DNA of 7,693 nucleotides from Treponema sp. (GCA_022510885.1 JAFLSP010000085.1:1-7693); one strand, 5' to 3'; positions 1 through 6,157 are shown, counted from the first letter of the stretch. Numbers and translations are program-made. The notes: generated from the letters alone by a model not told the origin.

Positions 1-5
1 CGTCC

Positions 6-34
6 TTGCCTTAAACAGCGATTTGCGCTATGCT
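6..34 (+). promoter_or_regulatory. sigma70-type promoter for potD
   Basis: A -35 hexamer TTGCCT (6-11) and a -10 hexamer TATGCT (29-34) are separated by exactly 17 bases. Transcription would begin near 41, leaving a leader of about 60 bases before the GTG start at 104. The in-frame TTG at 23 lies inside this promoter and so cannot be the translation start. A similar promoter with the same -35 lies upstream of pfoR (6055-6083). The assignment rests on hexamer match and spacing only. Confidence 0.6.
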
Positions 35-103
35 GTGCGTACACTAAAGCGGTGGCTTCTGCCCCGCCAAAATTATCTGAGGTTTGATAAACAGGAGAAA
101 ACC

Positions 104-1144
104 GTGAAACGCACAAGCACAATCTTTGCCGTGGCACTGGCTGCCGCAATCTGTCTGGGCTCTTGCAAAAAGCAGGAGCGCATCGTGTATCTGTACAACT
201 GGACGTACTACACGCCCGAGGAAGTGGTGCGGAGGTTCGAGCAGGAGTTTGACTGCACGGTCAAACTGGACAGCTATTCCACCTGCGAAGAGATGTACTC
301 CAAACTGCGCGCCGGCGCGAAAGGCTACGACATCGTAATCCCGTCCAACGACTTTGTTTCCATCATGCTGCGGCAAGGAATGCTCCGCGAGCTTGACCAG
401 AGCAAGCTGACCAACGGCGGCAACATCAATCCCCACATACTAGAGAAAGCGACCTACGACCCGACCATGCGATACGCGGTTCCCTACGCCCTGAGCGCGA
501 CGGGCATCATGGTCAACAAGACGAAAGCCAAAGCCCCCTACGAGCGCGGCTACGCGGTGCTTGCCGACGGGCAGTTCAAGGGACACGCCACGATGATGGA
601 CGACATGCGCGAGGTGCTCGGCTGCGCGCTCCTCTCGCTCGGCAAGGACATGAACAGCCTGAACGACGCGGACCTGAACGCCGCCTACGCCGTGGTGAGC
701 GAGCAGTGGAAGCCGAACATCATCAAGTTTGACGCGGAGGGCTTCGGCAAGTCCTTTGCGAACGGCGACTTCTGGCTGTGCCAGGGCTATCCCGAAATCG
801 TCTACGGCGAGGTGGACGAAAGCCGCTGGGCGGACACGATTGACTTCTTCATCCCGCCGGAAGGCAGCCCCGCCACGCTCGACAGCATGGTGATTCTCAA
901 GGACGCGCCGCACTACGAGCTGGCAAACGAGTTCATCAACTTCATCCACCGCCCCGAAAACTACGCGCTGTTCATCGACGAATTCCGCTATCCGAACGTG
1001 GTGAACCCGGCCGCGAACGAATTCATCACCACCACGCCCATGTACGACCCGGAGCAGGCACTGCGCTGCACGCTCAAGGACGACCTGGGCGACGGACTGG
1101 ACGCATACAACGCGCTGTGGCAGCGAATCCGCTTCACTGACTGA
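104..1144 (+). CDS. potD: PotD-like spermidine/putrescine-binding lipoprotein
   Basis: Predicted substrate-binding lipoprotein of a polyamine ABC importer, 346 residues. The GTG at 104 is chosen because AGGAG (93-97) sits 6 bases upstream and because it begins a clean lipoprotein signal: KR, a hydrophobic stretch, then lipobox LGSC with the lipidated Cys at 21. The mature protein opens with YNWTYYTPE (31-39), the PotD/PotF ligand-site block. It also has GYDIVIPS (74-81), MDDMREV (165-171; the Asp and Glu match polyamine-contacting acids of E. coli PotD), GDFW (221-224) and LDSM (259-262), where Asp260 matches the carboxylate that binds an amine. The Trp two residues before that Asp in E. coli PotD is Thr here, so substrate preference may differ, perhaps towards putrescine. 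No permease or ATPase gene is visible downstream; they may lie left of the window. A strong terminator follows, so this is the last gene of its transcript. Confidence 0.9.
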   Translation: MKRTSTIFAVALAAAICLGSCKKQERIVYLYNWTYYTPEEVVRRFEQEFDCTVKLDSYSTCEEMYSKLRAGAKGYDIVIPSNDFVSIMLRQGMLRELDQSKLTNGGNINPHILEKATYDPTMRYAVPYALSATGIMVNKTKAKAPYERGYAVLADGQFKGHATMMDDMREVLGCALLSLGKDMNSLNDADLNAAYAVVSEQWKPNIIKFDAEGFGKSFANGDFWLCQGYPEIVYGEVDESRWADTIDFFIPPEGSPATLDSMVILKDAPHYELANEFINFIHRPENYALFIDEFRYPNVVNPAANEFITTTPMYDPEQALRCTLKDDLGDGLDAYNALWQRIRFTD

Positions 1145-1163
1145 GCGGCGCGCATGAATACGG

Positions 1164-1196
1164 TCGCCCGGTGTCCGCAGGCATCGGGCGATTTTT
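1164..1196 (+). terminator. Rho-independent terminator after potD
   Basis: TCGCCCGGTG (1164-1173) pairs with CATCGGGCGA (1182-1191), a 10-bp stem with one G-U pair and an 8-base loop, followed directly by five T (1192-1196). It begins 20 bases after the potD stop. No A-run precedes the stem, so it should act only on plus-strand transcripts and not on the converging nuclease gene, whose stop codon is at 1206. Confidence 0.85.
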
Positions 1197-1205
1197 GCGC
1201 AAGGG

Positions 1206-1667
1206 CTACGGAATGCGGTACTCCACGTAGCGCACACGGTGTTCCGCAACGGCGCGCTTAATCTGCCGCTCGCGCGCGCTCAGCTGCGCGTCGCCCGTCT
1301 TCACCTCAATCAGCAGAATCTCCTCGATGTCCTGCCCGCTTGCCGCGCCGGGAAACGCGATGAAATCGACGGGCTTCCCCACAAAGCGCGCGTCCGCAGG
1401 ATTGCACGGAAAGCGCGGCAGAAACGGCGCGACCTGCTCACCCGCCTGCCCGCCGAGCACCGCCCGCGAGCGCCTGAGCGCGTCCTGCCGAATGCGCCGC
1501 TCCTCGTGCCGGAACGACGAGCGCGCAAACGCCCTGCCCGCACAGAACGCGGCGACCGCAACGACGGCCAGCACCGCAAGACCGGCGAGCGCGCACAGCG
1601 AAAGCGCGGCAAGCTGCGAAGGGTTCAGGCTTTCAAGCAGGGCGGGCAAGGGGATGATGGAGCGCAT
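1206..1667 (-). CDS. membrane-anchored Holliday-junction-resolvase-related endonuclease
   Basis: A 153-residue protein of the Endonuc_Holl type (PF10107/COG4741, predicted nucleases distantly related to archaeal Holliday-junction resolvases). Residues about 18-45 form one hydrophobic membrane helix, followed by a basic, arginine-rich segment (about 46-68). The C-terminal nuclease domain has GEQVAPFLPRFP (76-87, with a conserved Glu), the block NPADARFVGKPVDFIAF (89-105, Asp101) and LIEVKTG (119-125), giving the PD-(D/E)xK signature D101...E121-V-K123. It ends with a helix (ARERQIKRAV) and RVRYVEYRIP, as in the family. The ATG has no Shine-Dalgarno sequence. A GATAAT (1673-1678, minus strand) lies 5 bases upstream, so a leaderless message is possible, but I see no matching -35. 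The gene is divergent from the OmpA gene and converges on potD. Biological role is unknown; the fold assignment is firm, the membrane location is inferred. Confidence 0.85.
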   Translation of the reverse strand: MRSIIPLPALLESLNPSQLAALSLCALAGLAVLAVVAVAAFCAGRAFARSSFRHEERRIRQDALRRSRAVLGGQAGEQVAPFLPRFPCNPADARFVGKPVDFIAFPGAASGQDIEEILLIEVKTGDAQLSARERQIKRAVAEHRVRYVEYRIP

Positions 1668-1696
1668 ACTGTATTATCGTGCGGAATCTGCCGATA

Positions 1697-1718
1697 TTTG
1701 ACAGAGATATGCGTCAAA
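1697..1718. promoter_or_regulatory. inverted repeat in the nuclease/ompA divergent region
   Basis: TTTGAC (1697-1702) and GTCAAA (1713-1718) are perfect inverted arms around a 10-base spacer. The repeat lies between two divergent starts (1667 minus, 1741 plus). Each arm contains or nearly contains a -35-like hexamer (TTGACA on plus at 1698-1703, TTGACG on minus at 1717-1712), but neither has a good -10 at 16-18 bases. It could be an operator or a chance repeat. Confidence 0.3.
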
Positions 1719-1740
1719 ACGGATTTGGCAAGGAGTTTGC

Positions 1741-2985
1741 ATGAGACGGACGCTCGCGCTCGCGGCGGCGTTCTGCGCGGCGGCGGGACTGTTCGCGCAG
1801 GAGTCGGTGCTGCTGCGCTTCAAATACAAAAAGGACGACAACTACCGCATCCTCTCCACCGTGCGCGAGGACGTGAAAGTGAACGGACGGCTCAACCACC
1901 GGGCGGAAATCGTGAGCCGCGTGACCATCACCGTGACCGACGTGGACGAAAACGGTGTCGGCACGATGGACGGCACGTTCATGACAAGCGAGAAATCCAC
2001 CGGCGCATACGGAAACGAGCGGCTCGGCTGGGGCGAGACCTTCCAGAGCCAGTACAAGCGCGACGGGCGCGGCACCTTCGACATCGCGGACAGCTACTTC
2101 ATGCCGACCATCCGCGACATGCCCATCTTTCCCGAGCACCCCGTAAAAGTGGGCGACACCTGGACGGCAAGCGGCTACGAGGCGGAAGACCTGCGCCGCG
2201 AGCCGCTGTTCATCGAAAAGCCCTTCAAAGTGCCCTTCGTCGCCGAATACGAATACCTGCGCGACGAGGAGGGCATCTCGTCGGACGCAAAGCACGAGAA
2301 AAAGACCTTTCAGGTCATCAGCGTGAAGTACAACATCTTCTACGAGGCTCCCCTCCCCGACGACGCCTGGCTGCTGGGCGACGTTCCCGCCTCCACCATG
2401 GGCTACTCGCACCGCACCATCTGGTGGGACAACGAAAAGGGGCAGATTGACCACGCCGACGAGCAGTTCCGCATCGTGATTGAAAGCGCGCGCGGCAACC
2501 GCTTCGATTTTTCGGGAACGACGCACGAGGAAATCACCGAATTCACGCGCACGGCGACGGAAGAGAACCTGAAGGACGTGCAGGAAAAAATCACGCAGAT
2601 GGGGCTGCGCGACGTGAGCGTGACCAAAAGCGAAAACGGGCTGACCATCAGCCTGGAGAACATTCAGTTCAAGCCCGACAGCGCGGAGCTGACCGAATCA
2701 GAAATGGCGAAAATCAGGAAAATCGCCGCCATCCTGCAAGCCTATCCCGACAACGACCTGCTCGTGAGCGGTCACACCGCGCTGGCCGGCACGGAAAACG
2801 CCCGGCAGCAACTGAGCGAAGCACGCGCGGAGTCGGTCGCGGACTTTCTGGTGGGGCTTGGCGTGCGGGAGAAAAACCGCGTCTTTACGCGGGGCTTTGG
2901 CGCGCGCGTTCCGATTGCGTCAAATCAGACGGAAGAGGGCAAGGCCAAAAACCGCCGCGTAGAAATCACGATTCTGGACAAATAG
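1741..2985 (+). CDS. exported OmpA-family protein (Tp0624-like)
   Basis: A 414-residue exported protein. The ATG at 1741 has AAGGAG (1730-1735) 5 bases upstream. Residues 1-20 are a signal peptide (RR, hydrophobic core, FAQ|E cleavage), with no lipobox. Residues about 22-265 are a large unrecognised beta-rich region (many alternating hydrophobic strands, repeated VGDTW, WWDNEKG). Residues about 300-414 are an OmpA C-terminal domain: IQFKPDSAELTE, a GHT turn (344-346), LSEARAESV (358-366) and NRRVEI (404-409). That domain normally binds diaminopimelate in peptidoglycan through an Asp and an Arg. Arg362 is present, but the Asp of GHTD is Ala347 here. The three-part layout and altered site resemble what is known of treponemal Tp0624. 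Likely a periplasmic or outer-membrane-associated envelope protein. It converges on the nitroreductase gene with only 2 bases between stops. Confidence 0.85.
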   Translation: MRRTLALAAAFCAAAGLFAQESVLLRFKYKKDDNYRILSTVREDVKVNGRLNHRAEIVSRVTITVTDVDENGVGTMDGTFMTSEKSTGAYGNERLGWGETFQSQYKRDGRGTFDIADSYFMPTIRDMPIFPEHPVKVGDTWTASGYEAEDLRREPLFIEKPFKVPFVAEYEYLRDEEGISSDAKHEKKTFQVISVKYNIFYEAPLPDDAWLLGDVPASTMGYSHRTIWWDNEKGQIDHADEQFRIVIESARGNRFDFSGTTHEEITEFTRTATEENLKDVQEKITQMGLRDVSVTKSENGLTISLENIQFKPDSAELTESEMAKIRKIAAILQAYPDNDLLVSGHTALAGTENARQQLSEARAESVADFLVGLGVREKNRVFTRGFGARVPIASNQTEEGKAKNRRVEITILDK

Positions 2986-2987
2986 GC

Positions 2988-3515
2988 TCACACGTAGTGG
3001 ACGTAGCCTTCCTTGCGCGGCTTTGCCGCCGGCACGTCGCCGTCCGGGTAGCCCACAACCAGGTTGCCGATGCCTTCGTAATCGCCAGAGATGCCCCATT
3101 TGGCGAGCAGCGCTTTCCCCGCCTCGCTCTCGAACATCTGCTTGGCGCGGTGAATCCAGCAGCTGCCCACGCCGATGCTCGCCGCCTCGTTCATCATGTT
3201 GCCCAGGACGAGCGAGCCGTCGTAGAGGTAGGTCGGCACGGACTTGTCCGCAAGCACGACAAGCACCTGCGGCGCGCCGTAGAACGGGTCGTTCGACCCG
3301 TGTGCCGGTGCCGCCAAAAAGGCGGCGTTCATCGCGCTCAGCTCGTCGCGCGTCTGTTTGTCGCTCACCGCGACGATAATCGGGCTTTGCTTGCCCATGC
3401 CGGTCGCGGCGTATTTGCCCGCCTCGATGATGCGCTCCAACGCATCCTTGCTGATGAGTTCCGGCTTGTACGCACGGCAACTGCGCCGGTTTTTCAGCGT
3501 CTCAAGAATATCCAT
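2988..3515 (-). CDS. nitroreductase family protein (FMN-dependent)
   Basis: A 175-residue protein of the nitroreductase (NfsA/NfsB-like, FMN-binding) superfamily, which reduces nitro compounds, quinones or other acceptors with NAD(P)H; the substrate cannot be told from sequence. The start is the ATG at 3515, with GGAGG (minus strand, 3525-3521) 5 bases upstream; a longer in-frame reading to 3587 runs into hisF and is rejected. Family marks are the N-terminal FMN-phosphate motif RRSCRAYK (10-17), the helix EAGKYAATGMGKQSP (31-45), GAPQVLVVLAD (80-90), the helix DGSLVLGNMMNEAASIGVGSCW (99-120) and NLVVGYPDG (151-159). It is short for the family but looks complete. It follows hisF by 43 bases on the same strand and is probably cotranscribed with hisH-hisF. 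No terminator is visible in the 2 bases separating it from the OmpA gene. Confidence 0.88.
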   Translation of the reverse strand: MDILETLKNRRSCRAYKPELISKDALERIIEAGKYAATGMGKQSPIIVAVSDKQTRDELSAMNAAFLAAPAHGSNDPFYGAPQVLVVLADKSVPTYLYDGSLVLGNMMNEAASIGVGSCWIHRAKQMFESEAGKALLAKWGISGDYEGIGNLVVGYPDGDVPAAKPRKEGYVHYV

Positions 3516-3539
3516 ATCTGCCTCCGATACGATTCCCGC

Positions 3540-3551
3540 TTCCGCGCGGAA
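3540..3551. repeat. 12-base perfect palindrome between hisF and nitroreductase
   Basis: TTCCGCGCGGAA reads the same on both strands and lies in the 43-base gap between the hisF stop and the nitroreductase start. No T-run follows on the minus strand, so it is not an intrinsic terminator. It could be an intercistronic hairpin or chance in GC-rich DNA. Confidence 0.25.
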
Positions 3552-3558
3552 ACCGTGG

Positions 3559-4323
3559 TTATAATCTGACGGGAACCCCCGCCTCATGCACTTCTTTTTT
3601 GATGCCGTCCACGGTGTAGCCCATGGAATGCACCATGCTCGCGATGAGCGCCGCGTCCGCCCTGCCCTGCGTCAGCACGTCCGCCAAATGCTGCGGCGTG
3701 CCGCCGCCGCCGGACGCAATCACGGGCACGGGAACGCTCTCCGCAATCATCTTGGTGAGCGGGATTTCGTAGCCCTGCCGCACGCCGTCCGCGTCAATCG
3801 AATTGAGGACGATTTCGCCCGCGCCCAGCTCCACGGCACGGCGCGCCCAGCCGAGCGCGTCAAGGTCGGTCTTTACGCGCCCGCCGTTGATGTACACGCG
3901 GTAGCCGGACGGAGCGCTCTCGTCGCGCGCCGCGTCCATGCCCAGCACGATGCACTGGCTGCCGAACACGCGCGCGCCCTCGCTGATGAGCTGCGGATTT
4001 TTGACCGCCTGCGAGTTCAGGCTGATTTTCTCCGCGCCCGCAAGAATCGTGCTGCGGATGTCCTCAATCGTGCCGATGCCGCCGCCCACGCAGAACGGAA
4101 TGAACACCCGGCTCGCCACGCGGCTGATGAGGTCGAGCATCGGGCCGCGCCCGCGCGCGCTCGCCATGATGTCGTAGAAGACCAGCTCGTCCACGCCCTG
4201 CCGGTAGTATTCCGCCGCCATGTCCACCGGGTCGCCGATGTCGGCATTGTTCTGAAACTGCACGCCCTTTGTCGTGCGCCCGTCCTTCACGTCAAGGCAG
4301 ACGATGATTCGTTTTTTCAGCAT
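3559..4323 (-). CDS. hisF: imidazole-glycerol-phosphate synthase, cyclase subunit HisF
   Basis: The cyclase subunit uses ammonia delivered by HisH to convert PRFAR into imidazole-glycerol phosphate and AICAR, joining histidine and purine metabolism in the cytoplasm. At 254 residues it has the usual length and a complete (beta-alpha)8 barrel. Both catalytic acids are in place: Asp11 in CLDVKDG (9-15) and Asp130 in VLGMDA (126-131). Phosphate-site loops are seen as VGGGIGT (79-85) and IASGGGGT (near 204-211). Wording such as [17 protein letters not shown] and FCVGGGI differs slightly from common enteric HisF but breaks no active-site position. The ATG overlaps the hisH stop by 7 bases and GAGG lies 7 bases upstream, so the two are translated together. 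No other his gene is in the window, so a paralogous ammonia-channelling role cannot be ruled out by context alone. Confidence 0.93.
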   Translation of the reverse strand: MLKKRIIVCLDVKDGRTTKGVQFQNNADIGDPVDMAAEYYRQGVDELVFYDIMASARGRGPMLDLISRVASRVFIPFCVGGGIGTIEDIRSTILAGAEKISLNSQAVKNPQLISEGARVFGSQCIVLGMDAARDESAPSGYRVYINGGRVKTDLDALGWARRAVELGAGEIVLNSIDADGVRQGYEIPLTKMIAESVPVPVIASGGGGTPQHLADVLTQGRADAALIASMVHSMGYTVDGIKKEVHEAGVPVRL

Positions 4324-4952
4324 TGCGTCGCCTCAAGATAATTCCGCAGAATCCGCAGTCCCGCCGCGCCCGATTTTTCCGGATGGAACTGGAACGCCGT
4401 CACCGAGCCGCGCGACACGCAGGCGGGCACGGGAACGCCGTAGTCCGCCGTCGCCTTGACGATGGTCGCGTCGGCAGGCTGAATGAGATACGAATGCACA
4501 AAATAGTAGTCGCTGTGCGCGGGAACGCCCTCGAACAGCGGGCTGCCGCCGTTCATATATGTCACGTCGTTCCAGCCCATGTGCGGCACTTTCAGGTCGG
4601 GAGCGATGCCCGCGTCGTCCCAGACGCGGCGGAAATGCCGAATCGTGCCGGGAAGCAGGCCGAGGCAGTCTACGCCGCCCTCTTCGGAATGGTCAAAGAT
4701 AATCTGCGAGCCAAGGCAGATGCCGAGCAAGGGCTTTCCCGCCTTCGCCCAGTCGCGCAGGAAGCCGTCGAATCCCGTCCTGCGCAGCTGCTCCATCGCG
4801 TAGGCCGCCTCGCCCACGCCGGGAAAAATCAGGCGGTCGGCATGCTCCAGGTCGCGCGGGCTTTTGGAAAGCACGTAGTCCGCGCCCAGCGAAGCCAATG
4901 CCCGCTCCACGCTCTTGATGTTGCCCGCGTTGTAATCGACAATCCCCACCAT
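4317..4952 (-). CDS. hisH: imidazole-glycerol-phosphate synthase, glutaminase subunit HisH
   Basis: A class I glutamine amidotransferase of 211 residues that hydrolyses glutamine and channels ammonia to HisF. The catalytic triad is visible: Cys79 in GICLGSQ (77-83), with His190 and Glu192 in FQFHPEKSG (188-196). Other HisH hallmarks are VDYNAGNIKS (5-14), the oxyanion-loop block FPGVGEAAYAM (43-53), KVPHMGWN (121-128) and YYFVHSY (149-155). The ATG at 4952 is preferred over an in-frame TTG at 4970, because the -10 box (4966-4961) lies between them and the TTG would sit upstream of the transcript. Only 8 bases separate the -10 box from this ATG, so the message is expected to be leaderless or nearly so. 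First gene of hisH-hisF-nitroreductase. Confidence 0.92.
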   Translation of the reverse strand: MVGIVDYNAGNIKSVERALASLGADYVLSKSPRDLEHADRLIFPGVGEAAYAMEQLRRTGFDGFLRDWAKAGKPLLGICLGSQIIFDHSEEGGVDCLGLLPGTIRHFRRVWDDAGIAPDLKVPHMGWNDVTYMNGGSPLFEGVPAHSDYYFVHSYLIQPADATIVKATADYGVPVPACVSRGSVTAFQFHPEKSGAAGLRILRNYLEATQC

Positions 4953-4960
4953 ACCGCTCA

Positions 4961-4989
4961 ATTTTAGCAAGGACGATTAAGCACGTCAA
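4961..4989 (-). promoter_or_regulatory. promoter of hisH-hisF-nitroreductase, likely leaderless
   Basis: Read on the minus strand, TTGACG (4989-4984) and TAAAAT (4966-4961) are 17 bases apart, the best-formed promoter in the window. The ATG of hisH starts 9 bases after the -10 box, so transcription should start within a base or two of the initiation codon. Confidence 0.65.
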
Positions 4990-5001
4990 GAACCGTGCCG
5001 A

Positions 5002-5011
5002 TATATAGAAT
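5002..5011 (+). promoter_or_regulatory. possible -10 region abutting the 5012 start
   Basis: TATATA (5002-5007), or TAGAAT (5006-5011), lies directly before the ATG at 5012, and no Shine-Dalgarno sequence is present. A poor -35 (TTAAGC, 4977-4982) lies 19 bases upstream of TATATA. This would make the gene another leaderless candidate, divergent from hisH across a 59-base gap. Support is weak because AT-rich starts are common. Confidence 0.3.
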
Positions 5012-5227
5012 ATGATTGCCCAACTGCTCGCCGTCCTAAAACACGTGCTCACGAATAATCTGGTCATCATCTGCGCGGTCATCGTGTTTTTGTACGTTGA
5101 CTTCGTGTGGTTCGTGGCGCGCTACCGCAAAAAGCCGTCCGCACCCAAGAGCCGCCCCATCGTGCGCGCACCCGAGCCGGAAGCCGCGCCAGCCGCCACA
5201 GAAGACGACGATATGGACGAGGAATAA
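5012..5227 (+). CDS. small single-pass membrane protein
   Basis: A 71-residue protein with no family I can name. An N-terminal amphipathic stretch (1-14) is followed by one membrane helix (about 17-36, NLVIICAVIVFLYVDFVWFV), a basic stop-transfer patch RYRKK (37-41), a Pro/Ala-rich linker and an acidic tail (EDDDMDEE, 64-71). The positive patch after the helix predicts an outside N-terminus and a cytoplasmic tail. This organised layout argues for a real gene despite its size. It lacks a Shine-Dalgarno sequence. It is divergent from hisH, and its last 149 bases overlap, antisense, the tail of the RecQ-like remnant. Function unknown; small scaffolding proteins and membrane-complex subunits look like this, but nothing here decides. 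Confidence 0.7.
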   Translation: MIAQLLAVLKHVLTNNLVIICAVIVFLYVDFVWFVARYRKKPSAPKSRPIVRAPEPEAAPAATEDDDMDEE

Positions 5228-5942
5228 GCGCGAGCAGTGGCGAACGAGTGCCGACATCCACGCGCCCGTTCCACAGCCGTCCGCAGATTCTGACACGCCC
5301 CTCGCTGACCAACAGGGCAAAAACCGACACCACATCGGACACTTCCCACACATTGATGCCGAACACGGCGCGGTCACGCGCGTTCAGTTTTTCCACAAGC
5401 AGCCGCACCAGTTCCGCGCGCGTGTACAAACGACGGTTTCGCCGGACAAAGCGCACGACGAATTCCGCATCATCGGCGGCGCGCGCCCGGGCTTGCCGAT
5501 AGCGCACATCGTCCTCATGCCCCCACACCACTACCGACACGGCGGCGTTCCCGTCACGACCGGCGCAATCCGTCTCCCGCCTGAACGTCTCTAAGCGTTC
5601 GGACACGTCAAGATGAACGACAGTCCTGACGTTCGGCTTGTCCATGTCGTAGGCATCGGTCGTCGCCAAAATGCCGCCGCGACAGGCAAGGAACCACGCC
5701 CGCACGGCGGCTTTTTCATCCGTGGTCAATCCTTCATGGTAAAAGCGCACGGCATCATACCCCGCATATTCGGCAAGCATCCGCGCCACGCGCTCCGCAC
5801 GGAAGCGCGTCCGGCAAAACACGATGAGCGGTCGCTCCAATGTCGCGGCAGCACGGAGGACGGCCTTGTGCTTTGCATACGCACACCACATTTCATGGCG
5901 AACGTTCGCGCGCGTCTCTTTATCAAAACCTATGTCTTTCAT
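5079..5942 (-). pseudogene. RecQ-like helicase remnant (second lobe only)
   Basis: An open frame of 287 codons from the ATG at 5942 matching the C-terminal helicase lobe of RecQ-family DNA helicases. Recognisable in order are GFDKETRANVRHEM (about 4-17, resembling the sfdRpN linker of RecQ), RPLIVFCRTR (37-46, motif IV), FYHEGLTTDEKAAVRAWF, ILATTDAYDMDKPNVRTVVHLD (91-112, motif V) and ETDCAGRDG (123-131, motif VI). A possible winged helix follows (about 171-227, LYTRAELVRLLVEKLN to LWNGRV). The first RecA lobe with Walker A and DEAD-type motifs is absent; the frame closes at 6005. Motif V is two residues shorter than the usual AFGMGVDKP, and motif VI has lost the first Gly-Arg of GRAGRDG, so ATPase activity is very unlikely. 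The last 49 codons run antisense through the small membrane gene and look like read-through. An in-frame TTG at 5969 is an alternative start. Confidence 0.75.
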
Positions 5943-6054
5943 ATAGGTATATATGCGTCGATAACGCAAATTCGGCGATAAACAAGGAAAAAATTGCGAT
6001 TTTTAGGGAACAAAAACGGAAAAAGACTGGCGCAGGGCATTTCCCCGTCCGCGC

Positions 6055-6083
6055 TTGCCTTTTCTTGCGGTATGCGCTACACT
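6055..6083 (+). promoter_or_regulatory. promoter for pfoR-antitoxin-toxin
   Basis: TTGCCT (6055-6060) and TACACT (6078-6083) are 17 bases apart. The -35 is identical to that of potD, and the spacer carries TTGCGGTATGC (6065-6075), one base different from a block in the potD promoter. The leader to the ATG at 6167 would be about 77 bases and can form a small hairpin (GGCAG, 5-base loop, CTGCC, near 6102-6116). The rest of the gap from 5943 to 6166 is AT-rich with no ORF that I would call. Confidence 0.6.
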
Positions 6084-6157
6084 TGGTCTCATCACGAAGT
6101 CGGCAGAACGACTGCCTAACGAGCCTACGGACGCTCCTATCGCTTCACCGGATTTTT

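Noticed and set aside
440..1249. 269-codon minus-strand ORF opposite potD
   Set aside because: Antisense shadow of potD that also crosses its terminator; no domain or ribosome site.
1239..2450. 403-codon plus-strand ORF spanning the nuclease gene and part of ompA
   Set aside because: Arg-rich, low-complexity translation that crosses two real genes in other frames.
1714..2526. 270-codon minus-strand ORF opposite ompA
   Set aside because: Val/His/Arg-rich shadow frame without recognisable features.
3516..3587. 24-codon N-terminal extension of the nitroreductase
   Set aside because: It overlaps the hisF end and lacks a ribosome site; ATG 3515 has GGAGG and begins at the usual family position.
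5097..5594. 165-codon plus-strand ORF, with others around 5107-5981
   Set aside because: Antisense shadows of the RecQ-like frame, whose motifs are on the minus strand.
5939..5956. CATATA-GGTA-TATATG palindrome before the helicase remnant
   Set aside because: AT-rich, short, and overlaps a possible -10 and start codon; no support for a site beyond base composition.
6010..6057. possible minus-strand terminator (bulged GC stem followed by T-rich DNA)
   Set aside because: The stem needs several bulges, and no minus-strand gene upstream would need terminating there.
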